Source: Nitriliruptorales bacterium (lineage in GTDB: Bacteria > Actinomycetota > Nitriliruptoria > Nitriliruptorales > Nitriliruptoraceae). From it: a stretch of DNA of 49,303 bases. Shown one piece after another: positions 34,756-43,675 of the stretch. The notes below the pieces were generated by a model. That model saw only the letters and a program-made list of their open reading frames with translations, ran no database searches and was not told the DNA's origin. A program made the position numbers and the translations under genes. Within the stretch, counting starts at the first letter, position 1. The number at the start of each line of letters is the position of its first letter. The stretch spans positions 1-49,303 of the forward strand of contig JAGXFT010000084.1 in NCBI GenBank assembly GCA_024637135.1, written 5' to 3'.

Positions 34756-35807
34756 TCGCCACCGTCCACGTCGCCGTCGCCGAGGTCGTCGTGGTGGCCG
34801 GACTTCTCCGCATGGCCCCCGAACTGCGATCGCATCGCGGACATGACCTGGCCCGCGAACTGGCCGTTCCCGCGCGAGGCGAAGCGTTGGAACAGGGCGG
34901 ACGAGATCACGTTCAGCGGCGTGCCGACGTCGACGGCCGCCTTGACGGTCCAGCGTCCCTCGCCGGAGTCGGACACCCGTCCGGCGAACTGCCCCAGGTC
35001 GGGGTCGTCGTGCATGGCTTCGGCCGTCAGGTCCAGCAGCCACGAACCCACCACCGCGCCGCGTCGCCACACCTCCGCGATCCGATCCACGTCGAGGTCG
35101 AACTGGTAGTGCTCGGGGTGGGCCAACGGGGCGGTCTCGGCGTCCGCAGCCCGGTCACGTGTGCCGGCATTGGCCGCGGCCAGCAACGCGAAGCCCTCGG
35201 CGTAGGCGGCCATCATCCCGTACTCGACCCCGTTGTGGACCATCTTGACGAAGTGGCCGGCCCCGACCGGTCCGCAGTGCAGCCAGCCGCGCTCCTCGGG
35301 AGCCGGGTCACCGGTCCGCCCCGGGGTGCGCGGGGCGGCGTCGACGCCGGGGGCGAGCGAGTCGAAGATCGGCGCCATGCCGTCCACCGCCTCCTCGGTC
35401 CCGCCGATCATGAGGCTGTACCCACGCTCCAGGCCCCAGACGCCGCCGGAGGTGCCGCAGTCCAGCAGCGTGATGCCGCGCTCGGCCAGCCGCGCCCCCT
35501 CCTCCAGGGCATCGACGTAGAAGCTGTTGCCGCCGTCGATCAGCACGTCCCCGTCGTCGAGCAGGTCCGCGATCTGTTCCAGCACCCGGTCGGTCACCGC
35601 CGCCGGCACCATCACCCACACGTGCCGGGGCCGTTCGAGGCCATCCACCAGGTCCTGGAGCGTCTCGGCCCCGGTCGCGCCCTCGTCGACCAGCGTGGCG
35701 ATGGCATCGGCGTCGAGGTCGTGCACCACCGCCTCATGGTCGTCGCGCATGATCCGGCGCACCATGTTGGCGCCCATCCGCCCCAGTCCGATCATCCCAA
35801 GTTGCAT
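34752..35807 (-). CDS. gnd: 6-phosphogluconate dehydrogenase, short (decarboxylating GndA-type) form
   Basis: The 351-residue enzyme decarboxylates 6-phosphogluconate to ribulose 5-phosphate. The Rossmann motif GMIGLGRMGANM is at the N-terminus, with GGNSFYVDA, DCGTSGGVWG and the catalytic GPVGAGHFVKMVHNGVEY. It is much shorter than the about 470-residue E. coli type and belongs to the short form often described as NAD-preferring; cofactor use is inferred. The C-terminal tail is His/Asp-rich (GHHDDLGDGDVDGG). AAGGG is 8 nt upstream of the ATG. It lies 57 bp after zwf and overlaps pgl. Confidence 0.94.
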   Translation of the reverse strand: MQLGMIGLGRMGANMVRRIMRDDHEAVVHDLDADAIATLVDEGATGAETLQDLVDGLERPRHVWVMVPAAVTDRVLEQIADLLDDGDVLIDGGNSFYVDALEEGARLAERGITLLDCGTSGGVWGLERGYSLMIGGTEEAVDGMAPIFDSLAPGVDAAPRTPGRTGDPAPEERGWLHCGPVGAGHFVKMVHNGVEYGMMAAYAEGFALLAAANAGTRDRAADAETAPLAHPEHYQFDLDVDRIAEVWRRGAVVGSWLLDLTAEAMHDDPDLGQFAGRVSDSGEGRWTVKAAVDVGTPLNVISSALFQRFASRGNGQFAGQVMSAMRSQFGGHAEKSGHHDDLGDGDVDGGE

Positions 35808-35864
35808 GTTCGTGCCCTTCGTTCGTCAGGGTGAATGCGCGCTGGAGTACCGGACGCGTTGGAG

Positions 35865-37271
35865 TTACTCGTGCAGCGGCGCCAGCCAGCCTCCGGGCGG
35901 GGCGACACGCTTGGCCTCGTCCGGTCCGGGTTGGCCCTGTTCGTAGTGGTACACCGGGCCCGGGTCGTCGAGCAGTGGCTGCACGGCCTTCCAGGCGGCC
36001 AGCACCGAGTCGGAACGGGCGAACAGGGTGCGATCACCCAGCAGCGCGTCACCGAGGAGGCGGGCGTAGGCCTCGGTGTGGCGCCCCTGGCGGTCGTCCC
36101 AGCGGTAGGTCATCAGGACCGATTCGGTCGCGATCTCCTCGCCCGGCTTCTTCAACTGGATCCCGAGGTCGATCCGCTCGGCCGGCTTGATCCGGAAGCG
36201 CAGGGTGTTCGGCGGTGGTGAGTCCATGCCCTCGCCGCGGTACAGGGCCAGAGGCGGGCGCTGGAAGACCACCGCGATCTCGGTGCGGGTCTCGTCCATG
36301 GCCTTGCCGGCACGGATGTGGATCGGCACGCCCGACCAACGCCAGGTGTCGACCTTGGCCACCAGGGACACGAAGGTCTCGGTGGTGGAGTCGGCCGGGA
36401 TCTGGTCCACCTCGAGGTAGCCCTCGTACTGGCCCCGCACCATGTCCTCGGGGCGGACGGGTCGCAGTGCGCGCAGCACCTTGGACTTCTCGTCGCGCAG
36501 GGCCTCGGGATCGTCGGACACCGGCGGTTCGGCCAGGATCAGCGCCATCACCTGCAGGAGGTGGTTCTGGACCACGTCGCGCATGGCGCCGACGCTGTCG
36601 TAGAAGCCGCCGCGGCCGTCGATGCCGAAGTCCTCGGCCATGGTGATCTGGATGTGGTCGACGTGGTGGCGGTGCAGCAACGTGTCCAGCACCGGGTTGG
36701 CGAGCCGGAACAGCATGACGTCGAGCACCGTCTCCTTGCCAAGGAAGTGGTCGATCCGGTAGATCAGGTCCTCGTCGAAGGTCGCCTGCAGCAATTTGTC
36801 GAGTTCTTCGGCGGACTTGAGGTCGCGCCCGAACGGCTTCTCCACGACCACACCGCCGCCGCGCTCGTTCGCACCGATCATGTCCAGGCCCTCGACCACC
36901 TCGTCGAACAGCGACGGCGGGATGGCGAGGTAGGCCATCGGACGCGAGCAGTCCTGGAGCAGTTCGTTGAGGCGTTCGAACGTCGCTGGGTCGTTGTAGT
37001 CGCCCTGGACGTACTCGAGGCGGTCGATGACCGTGCGCATCGCCTCCTCGTCGAGGTCCTCGACCTCCTCGCGCATGGACTTCTCGGCGCGTTCACGCAG
37101 GACCTCCACCGTCCAGTCCGACCTGGCGACGCCGATCACGGGGAAGTCGAGGTCCTGGTCGCGTTCGAGGTCGTGCAATGCGGGGAACAACTTCTTGTAG
37201 GCGAGGTCGCCGGTGATGCCGAACAGGACCAGCGCATCGCTGCGGTCCCGGTGGTCGAGGTTCGCGCGCAT
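35865..37271 (-). CDS. zwf: Glucose-6-phosphate 1-dehydrogenase
   Basis: The 468-residue enzyme starts the oxidative pentose-phosphate branch. The nucleotide-binding segment LFGITGDLAYKKLFPAL is close to the N-terminus. The active site RIDHFLGKE and VEKPFGRDL are intact, and the C-terminal part shows HIRAGKAMDETRTEIAVVFQ. The ATG at 37271 has GAAGG 8 nt upstream. A TACCGT -10 candidate is at 37331-37336. No opcA gene, the usual actinobacterial activator of Zwf, is beside it. Confidence 0.96.
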   Translation of the reverse strand: MRANLDHRDRSDALVLFGITGDLAYKKLFPALHDLERDQDLDFPVIGVARSDWTVEVLRERAEKSMREEVEDLDEEAMRTVIDRLEYVQGDYNDPATFERLNELLQDCSRPMAYLAIPPSLFDEVVEGLDMIGANERGGGVVVEKPFGRDLKSAEELDKLLQATFDEDLIYRIDHFLGKETVLDVMLFRLANPVLDTLLHRHHVDHIQITMAEDFGIDGRGGFYDSVGAMRDVVQNHLLQVMALILAEPPVSDDPEALRDEKSKVLRALRPVRPEDMVRGQYEGYLEVDQIPADSTTETFVSLVAKVDTWRWSGVPIHIRAGKAMDETRTEIAVVFQRPPLALYRGEGMDSPPPNTLRFRIKPAERIDLGIQLKKPGEEIATESVLMTYRWDDRQGRHTEAYARLLGDALLGDRTLFARSDSVLAAWKAVQPLLDDPGPVYHYEQGQPGPDEAKRVAPPGGWLAPLHE

Positions 37272-37330
37272 CGGGGGACCTTCGGGAAGGGGATCAGGGG
37301 AAGCAGTGGCCGTCGTCCGGGCCGCCGTCG

Positions 37331-37336
37331 ACGGTA
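37331..37336 (-). promoter_or_regulatory. -10 element TACCGT for the zwf-gnd-pgl operon
   Basis: TACCGT on the minus strand lies 59 nt upstream of the zwf ATG in the 219-bp gap between the acyltransferase and zwf genes. No clear -35 is seen. Confidence 0.35.
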
Positions 37337-37490
37337 GCGCTGCGCCTGCGCCGCCCGACCGCCACCCGGCCACCACCACGCCCCGGTCCACCCACCGCTC
37401 CCCGTTGGGGGTCGTCGCGGCCGGAGGCGGCCGCTCGGCCACACAGTCGGTGAGGGGTCGGTGCGGGCTTGGTGGGGCCGCACGACCTGC

Positions 37491-39554
37491 TCAGGGGGTG
37501 GACAGCAGGCAGTCCGCGGGCGGTTCGCCCGACGCCGGGAAGGCGACCGCCAACGCGGTCGCGAAGCCCTGGGCACGGACGACGTCGCCGTCGGGGTTGA
37601 AGTGGATCCCGTCGGCGTCGTACCACTGGTCCTCGGCCTCGCTGCGCCAGTCCCACACGCGCATGTTGGGCCACCGGTCGCAGGCCTCGATCACGGCCTC
37701 GTTCCACTTCAGGAGTTCCGGGTCACTCCACGGCCCCTCCTGCTCGATCGCGTAGCCGGTGGACCACAGGGCCGGCATGTCCCCGATCTGCTCCATCAGC
37801 AGGTCGATGCGGTCGGGGAGGTCGACAACCCCACCGACCGACTGGTTGGCCGCGTCCTGCAGGCCCAGCGCGAACACCCAGCAGCCGTCGTAGCCGTCGC
37901 CGACCAGGGTGGCGACCCGGTCGTCGGCGTTGGGTTCGTCCTGGTAGGTCTCGACCACGGACATGGCCGGGAACACCTCGTCGATGACCTCGTCCGCCCC
38001 CACGGCCTCGTAGCGGGCGTCCAGCCGGGTCTCGGGGTCGGGCAACTGGTTCTCGTTGAACAGCCCGCGGGACGTCGAGTCGCCGATGTGGACGACCTGC
38101 TCACACGACGTGGCCGGGTCGCCGGCCGGGGTCGGGGTGGGGGTCGGGGTGGCGCTGGCGGGTGCGGACGGGGTCTCGCTGGCCGGCGCGGGCGTGGCTG
38201 CCGGGGCGGTCGCCGTGGTGGCCGGGGCGCTGGGGGCGGCGGTCGGTTCGACGCCGGGCGGCCCGGCCACGGCGACCGAGTTCCGGGCCGTGCCGCCGAT
38301 GACCGGCAGCAGGGCCAGGACCAGCACGCCCAGCACGGTCACGATGCCGCTGCCACGCAGCAGGGTCGACAGCGATGCGCCCTCGAACCGTGGCGCCGTC
38401 CCCGGCCCCAGTGGCTGGGACCCGGGCCCCAGCGGCTGGCGGTCGGCGCGGTGGGCCCGGATCGCACCCAGCAGTCCGTGCTTGCGGATCGGGTCCTCGA
38501 CGACGGTCCACGACACCGCGGCGAGGCCGACGCCCAGCGCCAACTGGATCGCTCCGCGCAGCACGGGGGCGTCGGCGAGCAGGGTGTCGGGGGTGAACAC
38601 GATGACGGGCAGGTGCCACAGGTAGATCCCGTAGGAGCGCTCACCGATCCAGACCAGGGGCGTGGCGCTCATCACGCTGGCGACCCGCGAGGCCGGATGC
38701 ACCACGACCGCGACCAGCAGGGCGGTCGCGACCGACAGTGCGAACAGGCCGCCGCGATACAGCGACAGCGAGAACGGGTCGGTGGTGACGATCAGCCACC
38801 CGAGCACGGCCAGCGCCACCACACCCAGCCCGTCCACGATCAGTCGTGCCCGGGGTGCGATCGCGGCCGACAGTCGGTCGGGTCGCCACACCATCGCCAG
38901 GGCCGCGCCCAGCAGCAGGCCACCGGCCCGGGTGTCGGTGCCCTCGTAGGCACGGGTGTTGTCGAACCCGGGGTCCGCGATCACCATCATCAGCAGGAAC
39001 GACGCCAGCGCGATGCCCAGGGTCACCAGCGCGACCCGCCGGACCCGCCCCTTCAACCCGGTCAGCATCCCGAGCAGCAGCAGCGGCCACACGAGGTAGA
39101 ACTGTTCCTCGACCGCGAGCGACCACAGGTGGTCCAGCGCACCGGGGCCGTTGAAGGCATCGAAGTAGGAGGTGTCGGCCGCGATCGTGGTCCAGTTGCT
39201 GACGTAGAACATCGCCGCGATCGACTCGCGCACCCGCGCCGAGAAGTCGGTGGGTACCACCAGGGCCGTCGCCACCAGCACCACCACCAGCAGCAGGATC
39301 ACCGCTGGCAGCAGTCGTCGTGCGCGTCGGAGCCAGAAGGTCTTGAGGTGGAGGTCGCCGCGCTCGTCCCACGTCCGCAGCAGGATGAAGGTGATCAGGA
39401 ACCCGCTGAGCGTGAAGAACATCCCCACGCCCAACAGGCCGCCGGGGAGGAACGGCACGCCGAGGTGGTAACCCAGCACGGCCGCCACGGCCAGCGCTCG
39501 CAGGCCGTCGAGTCCGGGCATGTAGGTCGCCGAGGCGGAGACGGGGCGAGGCAT
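37491..39554 (-). CDS. OatA-like O-acyltransferase (AT3 membrane domain plus SGNH domain)
   Basis: The 687-residue protein has an acyltransferase-3 domain with about ten membrane helices (about 10-360), starting with PGLDGLRALAVAAVLGYHLG and including FFTLSGFLITFILL and LWSLAVEEQFYLVWPLLLL. A further helix follows, then a Pro/Thr/Ala linker (about 420-475) and an extracytoplasmic SGNH domain with nucleophile GDSTSRG and catalytic D-x-x-H in DADGIHFNPDG. Such proteins pass acetyl groups across the membrane onto peptidoglycan, polysaccharide or lipids; the acceptor here is unknown. AGGA lies upstream of the ATG. A TAGACT -10 is at 39602-39607. Confidence 0.9.
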   Translation of the reverse strand: MPRPVSASATYMPGLDGLRALAVAAVLGYHLGVPFLPGGLLGVGMFFTLSGFLITFILLRTWDERGDLHLKTFWLRRARRLLPAVILLLVVVLVATALVVPTDFSARVRESIAAMFYVSNWTTIAADTSYFDAFNGPGALDHLWSLAVEEQFYLVWPLLLLGMLTGLKGRVRRVALVTLGIALASFLLMMVIADPGFDNTRAYEGTDTRAGGLLLGAALAMVWRPDRLSAAIAPRARLIVDGLGVVALAVLGWLIVTTDPFSLSLYRGGLFALSVATALLVAVVVHPASRVASVMSATPLVWIGERSYGIYLWHLPVIVFTPDTLLADAPVLRGAIQLALGVGLAAVSWTVVEDPIRKHGLLGAIRAHRADRQPLGPGSQPLGPGTAPRFEGASLSTLLRGSGIVTVLGVLVLALLPVIGGTARNSVAVAGPPGVEPTAAPSAPATTATAPAATPAPASETPSAPASATPTPTPTPAGDPATSCEQVVHIGDSTSRGLFNENQLPDPETRLDARYEAVGADEVIDEVFPAMSVVETYQDEPNADDRVATLVGDGYDGCWVFALGLQDAANQSVGGVVDLPDRIDLLMEQIGDMPALWSTGYAIEQEGPWSDPELLKWNEAVIEACDRWPNMRVWDWRSEAEDQWYDADGIHFNPDGDVVRAQGFATALAVAFPASGEPPADCLLSTP

Positions 39555-39733
39555 CGACGTCCTGAGGGTGGTGGGGGTGGTGTGGTCAGCGTGGAGGGAC
39601 GAGTCTACGAGCCACAGGACGTGGAACGTGGATGGCGACTGCACTCGTGGCCCGTGGCCGCACCCGGACGCCGGCGAGCCGACCGGACTGCGCGCCCCGG
39701 CGGTGCCGAGGCTGACCGGGTAGCGCGTCCGGA

Positions 39734-39750
39734 GGCCGCCGTCGGCGGCC
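39734..39750. promoter_or_regulatory. Inverted repeat upstream of ABC transporter operon
   Basis: GGCCGCC-GTC-GGCGGCC is a perfect 7-bp inverted repeat about 20 bp upstream of the -10 element of the ABC operon. It may be an operator or just a GC palindrome. Confidence 0.3.
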
Positions 39751-39770
39751 ATCGTGTCCCGGGTGCTGGC

Positions 39771-39776
39771 TAGCCT
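39771..39776 (+). promoter_or_regulatory. -10 element TAGCCT, leaderless start of the ABC operon
   Basis: TAGCCT is followed after 7 nt by the ATG at 39784, with no ribosome binding site, indicating a leaderless transcript. Confidence 0.55.
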
Positions 39777-39783
39777 TCGACCC

Positions 39784-40767
39784 ATGTCCACGACCTCCGC
39801 GACCGATGCCGCGACCGCCGATCCCGCCGTCCCGATGGCGGCCGTGGTCGCTCGCGGGCTGACCAAGCACTTCGGTGACCTGGTCGCAGTCGACGGCATC
39901 GACATCGACGTGGCCGCGGGCGAGACCTTCGCGTTCCTGGGTGCCAACGGTGCGGGCAAGACCTCGGCCATGCGGATGATCGCCACGGTCAGCCCGGTCA
40001 CGGCCGGCGACCTGCGGGTGCTGGGCATGGATCCGACGGCCGATGGCCCCGCGATCCGATCGCGGCTGGGCGTGGTCCCGCAGGAGGACAACCTCGACCT
40101 CGAGTTGACGGTGAGGGAGAACCTGCTGGTCTACGGGCTTTACCACGGGCTGCCGCGACCGCTGATCCGCGCGCGCATCGACGAGCTCCTCGCCTTCGCC
40201 CAGTTGACCGACAAGGCCGACAACGAGGTCGAGTCGCTGTCGGGCGGGATGAAGCGACGGTTGACCATCGCCCGCGCGCTCGTCAACGAACCCGACCTGG
40301 TCCTGCTCGACGAGCCCACGACCGGGCTGGACCCGCAGGCCCGCCACGTCCTGTGGGATCGCCTGCACGAGCTGCGGTCGCGCGGGGTCACCCTGTTGTT
40401 GACCACCCACTACATGGACGAGGCCGAACAGTTGGCGGACCGGCTGGTCATCATGGACCACGGCCGCATCATCGCCGAGGGCAGTCCGCGGGAACTGATC
40501 GAGCGCCACGTCACCCGTGAGGTGCTGGAGGTCCGCTTCGGCAGCGGCCGGCAGCCCGCCGCCACGGACGCCCTGCTGGCCCTGGGCCTGCCGGAGGTCG
40601 ACGCCGTGGAGGGCCTGGCCGAACGCGCGATCGTCCACACCCGCGACGCACAGGCCACGCTGGACGCGTTGGACCGCCATGACCTCCGGCCACGCGGCCA
40701 CCTCACCCGGCGGGCCACGCTCGAAGACGTCTTCCTGCGCCTGACCGGGCGCCAACTGGTCGACTGA
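39784..40767 (+). CDS. ABC exporter ATP-binding protein (DrrA/NodI type)
   Basis: The 327-residue ATPase has Walker A GANGAGKTS, Q-loop region VVPQEDNLD, signature LSGGMKRR, Walker B LVLLDEPTTGLD and H-loop TTHYMDEAEQ, plus the long C-terminal extension of DrrA/NodI-like drug or polysaccharide exporters. It energises two ABC-2 permeases encoded directly downstream. ATG 39784 is supported by the leaderless promoter; the frame begins earlier at 39754 without similarity. Its stop and the next start share one base (TGATG). Confidence 0.94.
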   Translation: MSTTSATDAATADPAVPMAAVVARGLTKHFGDLVAVDGIDIDVAAGETFAFLGANGAGKTSAMRMIATVSPVTAGDLRVLGMDPTADGPAIRSRLGVVPQEDNLDLELTVRENLLVYGLYHGLPRPLIRARIDELLAFAQLTDKADNEVESLSGGMKRRLTIARALVNEPDLVLLDEPTTGLDPQARHVLWDRLHELRSRGVTLLLTTHYMDEAEQLADRLVIMDHGRIIAEGSPRELIERHVTREVLEVRFGSGRQPAATDALLALGLPEVDAVEGLAERAIVHTRDAQATLDALDRHDLRPRGHLTRRATLEDVFLRLTGRQLVD

Positions 40768-41600
40768 TGGGCGCCGCCCCCGACGTCCGGACGGTCCCGA
40801 TCGGCGCGGCCACGACCCGCCCGGCGCTGCGCGTCATGGCGGGCGAGGCGATCGCCTTCCGCCGCAACTGGCGGGGATTCCTGATGTCCAGCTTCGGCAA
40901 CCCGGTCGCCTTCCTGGCGGCCATGGGCGTGGGGCTGGGAACGCTGGTGGACCGCGGGGGCGGGACGGCGACGCTGGAGGTCGACTACGTCGCCTTCGTG
41001 GCTGCCGGCCTGCTGGCCGCGTCGGCGATGCAGAACGGCTTCGGCGACGGTGCCTGGCCGGTGATGGCGGGGCTGAAGTGGCGACGCAACTTCGAGGCCA
41101 TGATGGCCACCCCGGTCGGGCCGCGTGACCTGTTCGTCGGCCGCCTGCTGTGGGCGACCGTGACCTTCGCCGGCAACCTGTTGGCCTTCGGGCTGGTCGC
41201 GATCCTGTTCGGAGCGCTGGATGCGGGACCCGTGCTGCTGGGCATCCTGCCCGCGCTGCTGACCGGGCTGGCCTTCCAGGCACTGTCGACCGCCTACACC
41301 GCGGGGCTGAAGGCCGACACCGGCCTGACGAACGCCTACCGGTTCGGGATCATGCCACTGTTCCTGTTCTCGGGGACCTTCTTCCCGATCACCCAACTGC
41401 CCACCGCGCTGCAGTGGGTGGCGGTCGCCACGCCGCTGTACCACGGTGTCGAACTGACCCGCAAGGTCGCGCTGCCCGAACTGGGTCCACCGGTCGTGTC
41501 GACGATCCCGGTGTGGGTGCACGTCGCCTACCTGGTGGCCATGTTCGCCGGGGGCGCGTGGTGGGCCGTGCGTCGCCTCGATCGTCGGCTGTACACGTGA
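40767..41600 (+). CDS. ABC-2 type permease, first subunit
   Basis: The 277-residue protein has six predicted membrane helices and the ABC-2 pattern FRRNWRGFLMSSFGNPVAFLAAMGVGLG, with a conserved FLFSGTFFPITQLP before the last helices. It resembles NodJ/DrrB-type permeases. It shares one base with the ATPase gene stop and overlaps the second permease by 4 nt (GTGA). The two permeases probably form a heterodimeric channel. The substrate is unknown. Confidence 0.92.
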   Translation: MGAAPDVRTVPIGAATTRPALRVMAGEAIAFRRNWRGFLMSSFGNPVAFLAAMGVGLGTLVDRGGGTATLEVDYVAFVAAGLLAASAMQNGFGDGAWPVMAGLKWRRNFEAMMATPVGPRDLFVGRLLWATVTFAGNLLAFGLVAILFGALDAGPVLLGILPALLTGLAFQALSTAYTAGLKADTGLTNAYRFGIMPLFLFSGTFFPITQLPTALQWVAVATPLYHGVELTRKVALPELGPPVVSTIPVWVHVAYLVAMFAGGAWWAVRRLDRRLYT

Positions 41601-42424
41601 GCGCCCCGTCCGCCGTGTCCGTCGCAGCCCCGGCCCGCCTGACTCCGCTGGCGCTGCTGGGGGCCGGGCGCGCACACACCCTGATGTTCCGCAACTACCT
41701 GAGCGCGCGGAGCCACCCGGTGGTGTTCTTCGGCGGCTTCCTGGAACCGGTCTTCTACCTGTTCTCGCTCGGCGTGGGACTGGGCGCCCTGGTCGGCGAC
41801 GTCACCGGCCCCAACGGCGTCACCGTGACCTACGTCGAGTTCGTCGCACCGGCCATGCTCGCGGCGTCGGCCATGAATGGCGCCATCACCGAGTCGACCT
41901 TCAACATCTTCTTCAAGTTGCGCTTCGGCAAGCTCTACGACGCGATGCTGGCGACGCCGATGGTGCCGATGGACATCGCCGTCGGCGAGATCGGGTGGTC
42001 GCAGGTGCGCGGGGCGGCCTATTCGACCGCGTTCCTGGTGGTGATGGCGTTCATGGGGCTGGTGCGGGGATGGACCGCGCTGCTGGCCCTGCCGGCCGCG
42101 GGCCTGATCGGCCTGGCCTTCGGGGCGGTGGGGATGGCCGCCACGACCTTCATGACCAGTTGGCGCGACTTCGACCTGGTGCAGTTGTTCGTCCTGCCGA
42201 TGTTCCTGTTCTCGGCCACCTTCTACCCGCTGGAGGTCTATCCGGGGTGGTTGCAGGCGGTCGCCCGGGTGTCGCCGCTGTACCACGGGACGGCGCTGGT
42301 CCGCGGGTTGGTGCTGGCCGAACCCTCGTGGTCGATGGTCACCAACGTCGCGGTCCTGGTCGCGATGTCCGTGGCCGGCCTGCTGGTCGCCCGTCGCCGC
42401 CTCGCCACCCTGCTCCTGACCTGA
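41597..42424 (+). CDS. ABC-2 type permease, second subunit
   Basis: The 275-residue protein is a paralogue of the preceding permease with the same six-helix layout (YLSARSHPVVFFGGFLEPVFYLFSLGVGLG, FLFSATFYPLEVYPGW). The GTG at 41597 overlaps the first permease's stop. It is the last gene of a three-gene exporter operon. Immediately after its stop begins the remnant of a PIN-domain gene. Confidence 0.92.
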   Translation: MSAPSAVSVAAPARLTPLALLGAGRAHTLMFRNYLSARSHPVVFFGGFLEPVFYLFSLGVGLGALVGDVTGPNGVTVTYVEFVAPAMLAASAMNGAITESTFNIFFKLRFGKLYDAMLATPMVPMDIAVGEIGWSQVRGAAYSTAFLVVMAFMGLVRGWTALLALPAAGLIGLAFGAVGMAATTFMTSWRDFDLVQLFVLPMFLFSATFYPLEVYPGWLQAVARVSPLYHGTALVRGLVLAEPSWSMVTNVAVLVAMSVAGLLVARRRLATLLLT

Positions 42425-42433
42425 CGGCTGCAT

Positions 42434-42733
42434 ACCCAACGGTGGTGATGTCTGTCGCCAACCTGGCGGAAGTGCTCGCCCCAGGGTGTCGATCGCGGAC
42501 TCGACCTCGTTGGCCAGCGCGAGCTCACGATGAGCCTGGGCATCTCCTACGCGTCCGTGACGGCGGCCGACGCGGTGACGTCGGCCGCCCTGCGGTCGTC
42601 GACCGCGACGGCGCTGTCGCTCGGCGACCGTCTCTGCCTGGCGTTGGCCCTGCGCCTGGAGCTCCCCGTCCTGACGGCGGATCGTGCGTGGGCCGAGGTC
42701 GCTCATGGCGTGGATGTCCAACTCGTGCGGTGA
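42434..42733 (+). pseudogene. Decayed VapC-type PIN-domain toxin gene
   Basis: Frame 1 from about 42434 reads YPTVVMSVANLAEVLA. From about 42479 the next frame continues QGVDRGLDLVGQRELTMSLG and ends LSLGDRLCLALALRLELPVLTADRAWAEVAHGVDVQLVR at a TGA (42731-42733). Together these match the middle and C-terminal part of VapC-like PIN ribonucleases, including the acidic residues of SLGDRLCLA and LTADRAW. The N-terminal 35-40 residues with the first catalytic Asp are missing, and a CCCC run at about 42478-42481 has one C too many for the frame. No antitoxin gene is present. It is very probably non-functional. Confidence 0.75.
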
Positions 42734-42744
42734 GCGAGTTGCTG

Positions 42745-42772
42745 CCGGCACGCCCCGGGCCTCGCGTGCCGG
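42745..42772 (+). terminator. Hairpin after the PIN remnant
   Basis: CCGGCACGC and GCGTGCCGG form a perfect 9-bp stem with a 10-nt loop, 12 bp after the PIN stop. No U-tract follows. It may terminate the ABC operon transcript. Confidence 0.55.
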
Positions 42773-42792
42773 AGGCGGCCTCGGTCTCCCAG

Positions 42793-42798
42793 TACCGT
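42793..42798 (+). promoter_or_regulatory. -10 element TACCGT for the SGNH hydrolase gene
   Basis: TACCGT lies 60 nt upstream of the GTG start, just after the hairpin that follows the PIN remnant. Confidence 0.35.
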
Positions 42799-42858
42799 GG
42801 CCGACGTCCTCGGCGACGTCGATCGTCGCGGTCGTCGTCGACCTCGGAGTCCTGCATC

Positions 42859-43668
42859 GTGCCCGCCCCTGCCCCGGAATCGTTCCCGATCCTGGCGGGT
42901 CCCGTCCGGTATGCGGCGCTGGGGGACTCGTCCACCGAGGGCATGTGCGACCCCGACGGCAACGGCGGCTGGATCGGCTGGTCGCAACGGCTCGCCGAGC
43001 ACCTGGCGACGGCCCATGGCGAGGTCCAGTGGGCCAACCTGGCCGTCCGGGGCCTGACCTCGCGCGAGGTGCTGACCACCCAGTTGCCCGAGGCCGTCGC
43101 CCTGCGGCCGACAGTCGCGACGGTCTTCGCCGGGATGAACGACCTGCTGCGGTTCGTGCGGCCGGTCGACGAGGTCCTCGACGACCTGTCCGTGATGCAT
43201 CGCACCCTGCTGGCCACGGGCGCGACCGTCGCGACCCTGACGCTGCCCGACCTCAGTGAACTGATCTCGCTGGTCCGGCCGCTGCGGGCCCGGGTCCAGG
43301 CCCTCAACGACGGCATCCGTTCGTTCGCCGACGACGGCGTCGTGGTGGTCGACATCGCCGCGTACGACGTGTCGACCGACCCGCGGCTGTGGGCCGACGA
43401 CCGCCTCCACGCGAACGCGGCCGGCCACCGTCGCATCGCCGATGCGCTGGCGGACGGGCTGGGACTGCCGGCAGGGGACTGGGGTGCCCAGTTCGACGCG
43501 CCACCCGGCCCGGAGGACTTCGGGGACGATCGCGAGTGGAACCGCACCCACCTGTTGCCATGGCTGGGCCGGCGGCTCCGTGGGCACGCGTCCGGCGACG
43601 GACTGACCGCCCGACACCCGGACTGGACCACGATCCGGGCGGCCGACCTCGACGCCACCCCCGCATGA
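42859..43668 (+). CDS. SGNH/GDSL-family esterase or lipase
   Basis: The 269-residue protein is a cytoplasmic SGNH hydrolase. Block I GDSSTEGM has the nucleophile Ser, block III is AGMNDLLR with the Asn, and block V DDRLHANAAGH has the catalytic Asp and His. The end is a charged region (LPWLGRRLRGHASGDG). The GTG at 42859 has GGAG 9 nt upstream. It converges with the J-domain gene with only 7 bp between stop codons. Its substrate is not predictable. Confidence 0.9.
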   Translation: MPAPAPESFPILAGPVRYAALGDSSTEGMCDPDGNGGWIGWSQRLAEHLATAHGEVQWANLAVRGLTSREVLTTQLPEAVALRPTVATVFAGMNDLLRFVRPVDEVLDDLSVMHRTLLATGATVATLTLPDLSELISLVRPLRARVQALNDGIRSFADDGVVVVDIAAYDVSTDPRLWADDRLHANAAGHRRIADALADGLGLPAGDWGAQFDAPPGPEDFGDDREWNRTHLLPWLGRRLRGHASGDGLTARHPDWTTIRAADLDATPA

Positions 43669-43675
43669 CGCGCCT

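Noticed and set aside
42530-42733. An intact 67-residue protein from ATG 42530
   Set aside because: The PIN similarity continues upstream of this ATG into another frame, so it is the tail of a broken gene; no ribosome binding site precedes it.
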